A stretch of DNA of 64,000 nt from Ranitomeya variabilis (lineage: Eukaryota; Chordata; Amphibia; Anura; Dendrobatidae), in assembly GCF_051348905.1 (NCBI RefSeq), contig NC_135236.1, forward strand, positions 668,394,389 to 668,458,388, read 5' to 3'. The translations under genes were made by a program, and so were the position numbers. Below are positions 1-9,970 of the stretch, piece after piece. The notes beneath the pieces are model-generated. The model saw nothing but the letters and a program-made list of their open reading frames with translations, made no database searches and was not told the DNA's origin. The number at the start of each line of letters is the position of its first letter. Position 1 is the stretch's first letter.

Positions 1-2840
1 TAAGCCTACCGTTTCTTGTAAAATGAGCTCTGTACAATCATGTGTGTCTGTAGGGAAAAAATTTGCGTGTGGATCAGTGTCCTTATTCCCCCCTTCAGAC
101 TCGAGAGGTAGCAGTGTAGCTAAATTGAGAGTCTGAAGGCTTGCAAATGTGATAGTAGAGGGGAGCAGCAAAGAACACTGTAGCCGCAAATGTCTAGCCA
201 TAGAAATGTGTTTTGGTTGGACCTGGTTTAATATCCCATAAACATCATGCGTAGTTTGAACTGTGAGTGGATACTCTAGGACAATTTCTGATGCTTTGTC
301 CAACAATAGCGAGACAGCAACAACTACACGTACACAGGTTGGCGCTGCCCTGGCTACTGGATCTAACCTTGCTGAAAGATATGCAATTGGTCTTTGTTTC
401 CCTGCATGCTTCTGGGTAAGAACTCCTGTAGCATGGGAATCAACTTCTGCAGCCATAAGCTGAAATGGTCTAGTGTAGTCTGGTAGCCCTAACGCTGGAG
501 CTGAAACAAGGGCATCTTTTAATTGTTGGAATGAAATCTGACCTTCTTTTGTCAACAAATAAGGTTCATTTTTTACACAGTCATACAGTGGTTGCATTAG
601 TTGACTGGCATGTATAATCCATTGTCTACAATGAGACACTATTCCTAAAAATGCTCGTAGCTGTTTATGATTTCTAGGCTCATTCATCTGTCTTATTGCT
701 TCAGTTCTTTGAGGTGTAAGATGCTTTTTACCTTGAGAAATGCAATGACCTAGAAAGACCACTTTGGTCTGACAAACTTGTAGCTTTTGTCTATTCACTT
801 TACACCCTTCTTTTTCTAGAAAACATAGTAAACTCACAGTGGACCTTTCTGCAGTTTCTAGATCTGGGCAGCAAAGTAGTAGGTCATCCACATACTGCAA
901 AATTACTACCTGTGATTCAGGTTCAAACCTTTGAAGAACTGTTTGTAGGGCATTTGAATAAAGAGTAGGGGAGTGTATCATTCCCTGTGGAAGGCGTGTC
1001 CACGCCAACTGTTTGCCCTTAAATGTAAATGCAAACAAATGCCAACTATCTTGGTGTAAAGGAACCGAGAAAAAATGCATTTGAAAGATCTATTACAGTA
1101 AACACTTGAGAACTGGCTGGTATCTGTGATAGTAACGTATGAGGATTGGGTACAACTGGGGTGATTGGATCTAGAACTTTGTTTATTTCTCTTAGATCAT
1201 GTACCATACGATATTTGGGCATAGAACCCTTATCAAGAGTTCTCTTCTTGACTGGATACAGAGGAGTGTTAGCAGGTGATTGTATCTCTACCAAAACTCC
1301 TTTCTCTCTATATCCCTCTATCTGTTTTGTAATCGCTAGTTCCTGCTGGGCACTCACAGGGTATTGTCTGAGCTGTGGGAGAACAGCTCCTGGTTGCACA
1401 GATAGTTTTACAGGAGAGATATGCAATAATCCCACATCAGTGTCACCCTGTGCCCACAGTGTTTCTGGGATCATTGAGAGATCTAGATCTGTGGTGTACT
1501 CTTTTTCTTCAGCATAATCCTCAAAAGCCTGAATTCTGACATATTGTTCTAATGTTTCTGCATCATCAGGGATAGTCAACATAACTGTGCCATCTTCCCT
1601 AAAATTGATGTTAGCTTCTAATTTCTTTAGTACATCAGTTCCTAACAAACATGTTGGGGCACCTCTGGCATACAAAAATCTGGATGCAAAACATTTAGGT
1701 CCTAATGAGACCTCTAGGGGCACAGTATATGGCAGTGTTCGAATTACCCCATCATAACCCTCAGCAAAAGTTGTTTGTTCTGAAATATCTTCCGGATTCG
1801 GAAGAAAATCTTGATTCAAAATTGAGAAAGTTGCACCTGTATCTATCAAAAATGGAATCTCTCTCCCCCCCACATTCACCTGTATCATAGGTCTCCTAGC
1901 TGGTAGGGAAGTTTGTAACACATCGAGTCAATCTGAATCTGATATGGGACCATCTATGATGGTAGATTTCTGCTGATTGGCCGTTTGGAGAGGGTTATTT
2001 CTGGGAACAAATTTGCCTGACTTTATATCTGCCAACTTCTTCCTGCACTCTCTTTGGAAATGACCTGGCTTTTTACAGTAGTGGCAAAAAAAATTGTGTC
2101 TCACTCTTCCTCCTGTATTAGCTTGTGCTATTCTAACAGGCTTACGATTCTCTCTCATATCCATGGCTATTCCTAAACATCGTTGTTTCACAATATTTGG
2201 TTGTTCAATTGTTCTCCAATCTGGAGTAGAGGATTTAAATTTTTCTCTGATTTTCGGATCTAGCCCCTCTATTAATTGTTTTGTAAAAAAGTCTCCTTAC
2301 TGAAGCATCAGTCATATCCAATCCTTCATCCCTAAAGCTATTTTCTAGTTCTTGACTATATTCTTCAATACTTTGCCCAAATTTCTGCATAATCACACCT
2401 GTTGATCCCCTTTCCCTCTGTTTTCCTCCTTCTGCTCTTCCAGATGGTACAAATGATTGGGCTTTTGGATCTAGGTAAGGTGGTGGGATTATATTACAAC
2501 TTTTTCCCTTTCCCATGATCCATTTGGAAGTGTCTGGATCATACTTCCAATTCTCCTCTTTAGCTGTTTTTGAGACCTCTATCATACAGTGTATGATTTC
2601 TTCCCACCCATTGTCTTTGATAATTCCACCTCGTTCTTTACTCAGTCTTTCCCATTCTGTACTGAACATAAGTGCTTCTGAAATTCCCAATTTTTCTCTC
2701 ACTCTTCTAATCTGACTTCTGACTATCTTTCCACATCTTTCCTGTATGATATCTGCTGCTTCCACTTGTCCTAAGACAGTTTTGGTCTGTTTATTTCTCA
2801 TTTTAGCTATTTCTACCCCAGGTGACGTTTGGACAATCAC
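1..2840 (-). pseudogene. Retroviral gag-pro-pol remains
   Basis: Fossil coding region of the retrovirus. Gag capsid-like sequence lies at about 2235-2840 and includes FGQSIEEYSQELENSF. The nucleocapsid part at about 1930-2190 has a single CX2CX4HX4C knuckle (CHYCKKPGHFQREC). The protease begins near 1920 with an LIDTGA active-site motif. Reverse transcriptase follows without a gap and continues to the left edge. One knuckle and the RT wording fit the gamma/epsilon side of the retroviruses rather than lentiviruses. No env is visible because the window ends in pol. Broken; not a working gene. Confidence 0.85.
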
Positions 2841-3611
2841 TGTGGTGATGTCTCGTTGCCTTCTCTCCTAGGGAGCTAAAATATCCTTTCAATATTTGCT
2901 ATTTCTACCCCAGGTGACGTTTGGACAACCACTTCCTCTGTTGGTGGCGTCTCGTTGCCTTCTCTCCTAGGGAGCTAAAATATTGAAGGGCTTGTCTGCT
3001 CTGTTTCTTCTAATATGCAGGACGTACTTAAGTGCTATTATGCACACAGACCCAGCAACACCATACAGATCACAAAACTTTCTGTGTCAGTTAGCATACT
3101 TGTCCCAGGCTCATGAAAACCGCGTCCTGGGCTCATTCTATCACACCTTATCCAGGGAATGTAGAAACAAGTTCTATAGGAGAGTCAAGCATGGGCGGAG
3201 GTCTCCCAGAAGGACGCTACCTCATAACCCAGTTAGGCTGACTTCACCAATAACCTTGTTCTAACAATCGTGGCTTATTGTTCTACGTACTTCTATTCTT
3301 CTTTCACAACATGTCACAACCTTCACACTGTTCACACACTGTTCACACACTGCTCACACACTGCCAGGGACTAGACTCATAAATCTATACAATATGGTAA
3401 CCCGAGTTTTATAGGTATCTACTCACTACTAGACTAACCCAGCGTGACACGGCTCATAGAGATCTTTCGGATAATACAGGGCAGATAAAAGAGAACTAAT
3501 AATGTCTCTTACCTGGCCAGGTTTTTTTTTTTTTTTCATTTGCCGTCCATTATCCCAGATCTCCGTTGTCCGTATCCGCAGGTAAATCTTGAGTAAATAC
3601 TCTCGCCTCGG

Positions 3612-3629
3612 GTCCCTGTTCGGGCGCCA
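3612..3629 (-). other. Primer binding site, tRNA-Lys type
   Basis: On the minus strand the 18 bases read TGGCGCCCGAACAGGGAC, the sequence complementary to the 3' end of tRNA-Lys (the site used by HIV-1). It begins four bases after the LTR ends in CA, as expected for a retroviral primer site. Confidence 0.93.
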
Positions 3630-3633
3630 GAAA

Positions 3634-3960
3634 TGTTGAGTCCTCATCCGTCCCTGACTTTCTGATGTAGAGAGATCCAAGTAATAACACACAGCACAAG
3701 AGATGTGTATTCATATGCAGGGATCACCCAGGAGCTCGCCTCTGACTCACTGGGCTCACCCCTCCTGTTTATATAGGAATGAGATAAGCATTTACAGACA
3801 TGCGTACAAGGGCTCATATTCTCTAACAAAGAGTATCTATTCTACTGATAACGTTCACTTCTGGAATGCAGGTTACAATATGGCAAAGGAATGCGTCCAT
3901 AAAAGGAAATGTCTACCTTGCTCAAGTTTCTTCATATACGTCTCTGAGTAGAGGAAGACA
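3634..3960 (-). repeat. 5' LTR of the endogenous retrovirus
   Basis: A 327-bp LTR beginning TGTCTTCC and ending CTCAACA on the minus strand, with the usual TG...CA ends. A TATA box (CTATATAAAC, minus strand) lies at 3768-3777, leaving U3 on the right and R-U5 on the left. The right edge is supported independently: the TRIM coding homology stops exactly at 3961. Confidence 0.85.
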
Positions 3961-5274
3961 AAATGGATTCTTCAATCTGATCTCTACACTGGGATAACAC
4001 ATCGCCACCTTCCACCCCCCTGATCTACTGCTCTCCACATCCCAGTAATGTCGTCCTGAGGTAAATCCTCTCCTGCTCATCACCTGATAATATTGGAATC
4101 TCTCTGCTGTTTCTGGACGTTTCTGCTCCTCTTGTGTCCAGGTTGCAGTTTTCAGGTCGTCTGATATAAGGACATTATTATTAGCTGTGGTTACATCCAG
4201 TAATATGTCTGCAGGACCCTCCACATAGATCCCGCTCCTTATACCTGATATTACGTCACATAATGTGTGTAATGTGTGTGAGATCACAGCCACATCCAGG
4301 ACATCTCCATCATGGGGCTGTTTATCATGTCCTCCTGTGTCCTCATCACCTCCCTCCTCCTCAGGATCACACAAGTCACCGGTGTCTGGTTCCTGTAAGA
4401 CAGTCAGTGGATCCGTCATGTTACACAGCTCCTCAATGTGTCTCATCTTCCTGGACAGCTCGTCCTTCTTTATTTCCAGCTGATGGATCAGAGCAGACAG
4501 TGACAGTGACTCTTCCTTTTCCTGCCTGGAGATCTCACTCAGGACCTTCTTCTCCAGGTCGTCCACCCGTCTCCTGATGTCTGTACACAGGGCAGTGACT
4601 CTCTCAGCTTCTCCAGCTGCTTTTTCTTGAGCTTTTCTCCTGCGCTCCTCCAGACTCCGGACTCTTTCCTCAGTCTCCTTTCTCTTTGTGGTTGGTTTCT
4701 GCAGAATATTTCTCAGTTTCTCCTTTTTCTTCTCCGAGGCCTCATCCAGCGTCTCCACCTGATGTCCCCGATGTTCTCCTGCTAAACTGCAGGACACACA
4801 GATACAAGCAGCGTCCTCAGTGCAGTAATATTCCAGGATCTTCTTATGGACAGAACATTTCCTTTTCTCCAGAGAAGTGCTGGGATCAGATAAGACGTGT
4901 TCTGGTGATTTGCTGTGAACCCTCAGGTGTTTATTACACAGAGAAGCCTCACAGAGTAAACAGGATTTAACAGCAGGTACAGGAGAGTCCACACAGTAAG
5001 TGCAGCAGATCCCGGTGATCTCTTGTTCCTGCTGAGTAACCAGGAAACGTTCTGCGACATTATTGAGATTTATGTTTCTCGTCAGTGCCGGCCGCACCTG
5101 AAACTCTTCTCTACATTCAGGACAGGAATAAACTCCAGACTCGTCCTGTGTATCCAGCACACGATCAATACAGACCCGGCAGAAGTTGTGTCCACATCTC
5201 AGCGTTACAGGATCTTTAAATGTAGATAAACAGATGGAGCAGAGCAGCTCGTCTCTCAGAATAGCAGAAGCCAT
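3961..5274 (-). pseudogene. TRIM-family gene interrupted by a retrovirus
   Basis: TRIM proteins are cytoplasmic E3 ubiquitin ligases, many with roles in antiviral defence. The ATG is at 5272-5274 and the frame gives about 438 host residues. They comprise a C3HC4 RING (CSIC, CGHNFC, CPEC), a B-box 1 (CTYC, CLLC), a B-box 2 (CSVH, CTED, CVSC), a coiled coil (EERVRSLEERRRKAQEKA) and the start of PRY/SPRY (GRHYWDVE). It is very close to the complete paralog at 42659-44260. The homology ends after SVEIRLKNPF, where the paralog continues IGNNKSW, exactly at the retroviral LTR. The rest of the SPRY domain would lie beyond the left edge if it survives. No intron is seen. The truncated protein would lose its SPRY recognition domain. 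Confidence 0.88.
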
Positions 5275-5438
5275 GGCTGACGGAAGAAGGAAGAAATGAA
5301 ACTACAATTCTATGATAATAAAAAAGCAAAGGTCGGGTTCAACTATCTTGACACAGGGTGCGGCAGAATTGTAACAGGTCTTCAGTCCTCTATAAATGAT
5401 GTATGAATATGTATATAATAGATTAATAGATGTGTGTA
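5275..5438. other. 5' flank of the TRIM copy; nothing else recognised
   Basis: A short AT-rich stretch between the TRIM start codon and the LTR of the next element. Any TRIM promoter would lie here or beyond the inserted element. No clear motif was seen. Confidence 0.4.
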
Positions 5439-6682
5439 TGCAGTGCCCCAGAGTCCTGGTTGTGCAGTATTGTCGCTCTGCCACTAAGGGGAGTGTTGGT
5501 ACATCTGATTGTACTAAAGGAGTTCACCTGACCAGGTATCACAGTCACACACTACACTTCACACTCCGGCCACCAGGGGGCGCAAAAGCTTTTATTCATA
5601 AGGCCACTCCTCACACTCTGGTAAAACTGGGGGTTGGAGGGGAAGTTAGAAGCTGACTGGGTTTTGCTCAGGTAGCAGCAGTGAGAGAGTTGTTACTTGG
5701 GAAGATTCAGGGGGGTCCCTGTCAGGGGTGGGATCCTGACAGAGGCCTAGCAAGAGACAGATCTTTACGGAGCCGTGTCTGCACTACCTTGCAGCGGCAT
5801 CCTAAGAAAGGACAAGAAGCGGAGTATATTGTGGAGAAGTGAGAAACGAGATCACAGACACAGCACAGAGGAGAAATACCGGGAGGAGTCGTGCCCTAAG
5901 ATCGTGGCAACATCCTTCTGAGGTGCGTAGCCGGTGGCCGGAACACCGAGGGAGTATTGGCTCTACACATACTTCAACCACGGCTGGGCAGTTGACTTTA
6001 GGTTGGCTGTCTCACCTATTCACCTAAGCAGACAACGGAGGCAAATTGTGGGAGAGGGGCGTCTCTAGGGTCCCTATATAATAGCTCCAGGCCTACCCCT
6101 GTCATACGGGTGCGTTCTATCCAAACTGGGGAACGGAGAGAGAGAGAACATCAGAAACAGACACAAGAGTTGTGAGGACTATCCCGTGGTGCTCAGCAGG
6201 GAGGTACTACAACACACAGGCGCAAGTAGGAAGGCTAGTGATTTCCAGCTGCAAAGGGAACTCTGGATGTGCCTTCGGACCAGTCGGTCTCAGCAAGCCC
6301 CATTAGCAGTGCTCTGGATTGTGGATACTGAAGTCTACAGTAAAAGGTAAAGAAACTGCAACCTTGTGTCTTCGTTATTTACTGCGACCTACACCATCAC
6401 CATCTATACGTCAAGGGAAGCCCTGGGGACATACTTCACCTGTGGGAAGGTATACCATCTAGCTGCCATTCCATCAACCCAGCGGACCCCTAGCAGCGTC
6501 GGTCATTCTGACCGAGTACCACAGGTGGCGTCACGAACACTTGACAGACTTCTACCTACACCTTTAATTGGACGTCCCTTAGCAGGGCCATGGACCGGGT
6601 CGGGCCACCGTGACATCCCCAGAACCGAGACCGAGAGACCCGGTACCGAGTACCCCGCGGCCCTGCGTCTGGGGGCGCTCCA
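5439..6682 (+). repeat. Left LTR of the cold-shock-domain element
   Basis: A 1244-bp LTR beginning TGCAGTGCCCCAGAG and ending GGGGGCGCTCCA. The ends form a short inverted repeat (TGCAGYGCCCC against TGGAGCGCCCC). It matches the solo LTR at 45474-47342 through most of its length, which fixes both ends. Unusually long for a vertebrate LTR. Confidence 0.8.
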
Positions 6683-6686
6683 AACT

Positions 6687-6704
6687 TGGCGTCACGAACA
6701 GGAT
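6687..6704 (+). other. Primer-binding-site-like sequence
   Basis: TGGCGTCACGAACAGGAT starts four bases after the LTR ends. It begins TGG, as a tRNA-primed site should, and resembles the tRNA-Lys site with small changes. The first 14 bases (TGGCGTCACGAACA) also occur inside the LTR at 6526-6539. The primer tRNA is not assigned. Confidence 0.6.
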
Positions 6705-6797
6705 CTACTTAAGCCTGAGAATCAGGTCATGTGTGCCTTGGAACTGTGTTGAATTGTGCTTGAACTGTGATATATTGTAAGGACTGCGTATTGCCAC

Positions 6798-7917
6798 TTG
6801 CCGCCAAAAATTCCCGCCAAAACTGCCGCCATTACAGTGCCACGAGGAGCGCAGAGGAATAAGAAGGGCGTGCCATGGGAGGAGACCATCAAAGTGGCGC
6901 GAGAAGCGACGACCGCCCCCTCCGACTACTGCTACAAGAGGACGACCTGCCCCGAAGCAGAGGAGAACCGCCCCTTGATTTGCAACGGCGGGAACCAAGA
7001 CAAGAAGGAGCTCCACCCCCGGAAAATGGAGAAACCGCGTGTGAGTGCCACCGAAGATCCCGGAGTGGGGATGGCGACCAGCGGGTGCCTGAACGACGAC
7101 GAAGCGACCCCGGACTGTCCCCGCCGGCCAGAGGCGGATCCGAACCCATCGCCGCTGGAGGATCCGAACCTCTTGGAACCACAGGTGGAGGAGCCGAGTC
7201 AGCCTATCCTGAATGCGGAGCCAGCCGATGTGAAGCCATGGAAGTCGGAGCTGTGCAGGAGGGTCACGGTGGAAGACCCATGGTCCGAGCCGCTGCCGAT
7301 TCCAGTGTCCTCGTCAATGGAACAGAACGACACCGGTGGAACCACATCCGACGCAGGTATGGAAAGCGCCCCTGCTCCCCCCTACCAATCCTGCTCCCGT
7401 GACCGCTCCCCGTCCCGAAAATGACCGATTCCCCGCCGCTGAGCTGGTAGTGGTAACCCCCGGCACTATGGAAAAGCTGGTGCCACCGTTGCCAACGACT
7501 ATGGGAGAACCACTGGATGTGAGCTCAGAGGGGGTGATCTTCCAATGGGATACCCCAAGGATCGGACCAGACGGGACCAGACAGGAGGGCCTCAGCATTG
7601 CTGTGCTCACCTGGGAACAGTATAAACAATGCCTAATTTCACACTGGAAAACCAGAAAGGAGACAGGACAAAATGACCCGCCAAAAGTACCACGACCAAA
7701 GACTGAACACGGTAAGAAAGCCTTAGTGAAACAGGGGACTGTACTAGCCTTTCACCCGAAACGGGGTTGGGGCTTTATACAGGAACCGGGAGTGCCGATT
7801 GAAATCTTCTTTACCAACTACAACGTGAAGACCCCGTCCCGCGACGAGTACGGTAACCAAATCTTACATCGAGGGGACCGGATGACCTACACTCGCCATC
7901 GGAGCGCACAAGGCTGA
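6798..7917 (+). pseudogene. Internal coding region, gag-like position, unknown family
   Basis: Open reading sequence in the place where gag normally lies. The first part is rich in Pro, Glu and Arg and looks disordered. The middle has a short folded-looking stretch (ISHWKTRKETGQ), and the end carries the cold-shock-like domain listed separately. No zinc knuckle, protease or RT motif was found. The product is not recognised and is treated here as the remains of an LTR-element gene. Confidence 0.5.
7735..7902 (+). other. Cold-shock-like domain in the LTR element
   Basis: The translated stretch has the cold-shock-domain layout. It begins GTVLAFHPKRGWGFI, where KRGWGFI matches the RNP1 motif of cold-shock proteins (consensus like KGYGFI). 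It continues to EIFFTNYNV, matching RNP2 (like DVFVHYTDI), and ends HRGDRMTY, matching the last strand (like GDxVxF). Cold-shock domains bind single-stranded RNA or DNA; host examples are Y-box proteins, CSDE1 and LIN28. The assignment is by eye. Confidence 0.62.
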
Positions 7918-8663
7918 TGCGCTCGGAATGTTAAGCGATGCGAGCCTGAAATAGCTCCACCTGCTGTCCTGACCATGACTAACTCTGAATTGACAAATCC
8001 TACTACTACCACCACTGTGTGCATTATTGCCGCTACACTGAACTTGCTACCAAAACTGACATTCGAATCCAGACACCGGGTGACCTGGCCGCACCTGAGA
8101 GACGAACCAATAACATTGACACCACATCAGCTGAAAACGGGGAACCGAAGCTTTCCCGGTCATGAAGTGTTTGCTACCAGCTGATGCCTTGCAACCTACT
8201 ATGAGAGTAAACCTCGGAACCCCGAGTATGTATATAGTTCTTTGAAAGTGTTTGTTTGTTTTTCCTGTTTTGCTGCTACGACCCGACCAGGGTTAATTCT
8301 TAAGGGGATCCCTTTGTTGACCCGGGATCCCTGTTGTTTGTTTTTGCACAAGTTTATCATCATTTCATAGGACTGTCGAATCATGGACGGTGAATGATTC
8401 AAAAACTGCCGTTTGTACATAGTTTGCACCTTCTTAAAGGTGCCCCCTACTGGTTTTACAGAAAGAAGAGCTTTTTGAAGAGACTGTTCCTGATTACAGC
8501 GCAGAAGTTCTTGCTTTAAACGGACTTGCAAACTGGGAGTTTGCACTACCTCGATGAGACTTGGGTCACTCTTAAAGGGAATGTCTAATTGTTGCACTTA
8601 GTTTGAACTATAATGTTGCCTTAAGAAAGTTGAATAGTAATAATGTTTACATAGGAATAATAT
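7918..8663 (+). other. Internal tail of the LTR element, no gene recognised
   Basis: Sequence between the cold-shock-like region and the Penelope-like element. Short open frames on either strand (for example 8199-8597 minus) have no recognised motif. No right LTR was found before the next element begins. Confidence 0.4.
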
Positions 8664-9026
8664 TTACCAAAAAGACACACAATACACAGGGTATATGAAC
8701 ACCTGTGTCCGTAAGGAAACAATTATACCTAACGGTCCCGTACAGATAAACGTAAAACACCTATAATGAATTGCACAAATGAGACCTCAAAGTACAATAA
8801 ATGAACAGCTTTATTCAATAAAACAAATAACAGAAAGGACAACTATGATGATGGTAAGTACCAATGGTCAGACACCAAAACACCTGAGGTAATGTAGAAA
8901 ATAGGTGTCGCTACTGCCTCATACAAAACTCTCCCATAAATCAATAGACTATTCTGCCCAGTGGCCTGATATTACATAAGGGGAGACCGAATTAACAAAT
9001 AGTGAGGCACAATATTAAAACACATA
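8664..9026 (-). repeat. Left terminal direct repeat of the Penelope-like element
   Basis: Starts TTACCAAAAAGACACAC and ends AACACATA. It is the same as 13072-13434 in the same orientation except for about one base. Penelope-like elements typically carry such direct 'pseudo-LTR' repeats. This is the 3' copy relative to the gene. Confidence 0.92.
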
Positions 9027-9970
9027 TAGTAGTTACCTCAAGTATCGTGGTGCCAGGAGCCCCTACGCACGTTTCGGCCGTATAGGCCTTCCGGGGGAGT
9101 GGCTACATTAGAACAAAGGCTTGTTTATAAAGTGCCGCCATCCTATCACAAACGTTAAAAACTACCGCGTCATATGGCCGCCGTCCACAAGCGGCGCATG
9201 CGCTGTCCGCCGCCAGAAGGCCATCGGTCGCCCAAGGCGTCATCAGATAGCGACGCCCACGTCAATGCCCGGCTGGGTGAACACGTGAGCGCAGCATCCG
9301 ATAGAGACGCCAATGAGCGACACCCAGCCCGATGGCGTAGGACGCGCACAGGAGGAGACCACATACGGGAATACCGCCCACTCAAACCCTTTACACAAAG
9401 GTATGTATATATTCCACCTAGAATACAGAGATGAACATTGGACAAAAAGTACCATATTCACAAAGGAATAAATAGTGCATATTGATTATACAAGATATAT
9501 AAAAAGTATTAGTGATAGATACAGTAAAGTGCATAGTATTCAATATTAAAAAACAGAGCAAAGAGCATATTATCCATAAATTACACATAATAAAAAGAAA
9601 ATATTGACATAGACATACATACAGAGCATTATAAAGTGAGCACATATACAGAGGTACATAGAAAATACGTTTATATGTAAAGTGTCATAATATTAAAGTG
9701 CATCGCATAGACAGGTCTTCTCCTTATCCAATTTCCTCCGTGCACAAAAGGGAGGAGACAGTGTATATATATAATATGCAGTGCAAAAAAATGTACTAAA
9801 AAGTGCATAACTTGAAGAATACGTCTTCTACTTGTCCAAATCACTTCATATTCATAAGGGGAACAGTATATAGAGAGGGCTGAAAGATAACAAAATCAAA
9901 TTAAAACCAAACTAAGAAGACACACATTTAAAATCCAATGAACCACAAACATTTAAAAAAAGCAATTATA
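9027..9970 (-). other. 3' non-coding part of the Penelope-like element
   Basis: It contains a hammerhead-like hairpin on the minus strand near 9043-9098: stem arms GGCC/GGCC around TATAC, followed by CGAAACGTGCGTA, enclosed by CCCC/GGGG arms. The CUGAUGA half of the hammerhead core is not present in canonical form. The rest is AT-rich sequence leading to the end of the gene at 9971. Confidence 0.55.

Larger units (their letters stand above)
1..3960 (-). mobile_element. Endogenous retrovirus, gamma-type pol, 5' part only in window
   Basis: A minus-strand retrovirus fossil that runs off the left edge of the window. Reading leftward from 3960 it shows a 5' LTR (3634-3960), a primer binding site (3612-3629), a leader, gag, a nucleocapsid segment with one zinc knuckle, protease and reverse transcriptase. 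The RT has the gammaretrovirus-like stretches LRQYPV, SPANTPLYPVKK and VHDLREINK, and a YVDD motif near 880-900. Gag and pro lie in one frame, an arrangement that in gammaretroviruses is expressed by stop read-through. The copy is broken, with several breaks in the visible part. The 3' LTR is outside the window, so LTR divergence cannot be used for dating. It sits in the SPRY exon of the neighbouring TRIM gene. Confidence 0.88.
5439..8663 (+). mobile_element. Long-LTR element with a cold-shock-like domain
   Basis: The left LTR (5439-6682) is followed by a primer-site-like sequence and then a GC-rich internal region with open frames. No protease, reverse transcriptase or integrase was recognised, so this may be a non-autonomous LTR element or one with an unfamiliar gag. 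A related solo LTR lies at 45474-47342. The internal region runs into the Penelope-like element at 8664 and no right LTR was found. Broken; the two LTRs of the family in this window are clearly diverged, so the family is older than the chromoviruses further right. Confidence 0.7.

Noticed and set aside
1-3960. Lentivirus, because of the tRNA-Lys primer site
   Set aside because: Pol wording and the single zinc knuckle are of gamma type; no lentiviral accessory genes are visible.
6366-7182. Open frames on both strands in the GC-rich LTR and leader
   Set aside because: High GC lowers stop frequency; only the region leading to the cold-shock-like domain has a recognisable fold.
8199-8597. A 132-codon minus-strand open frame in the LTR element tail
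   Set aside because: No motif recognised and opposite to the element's own direction.
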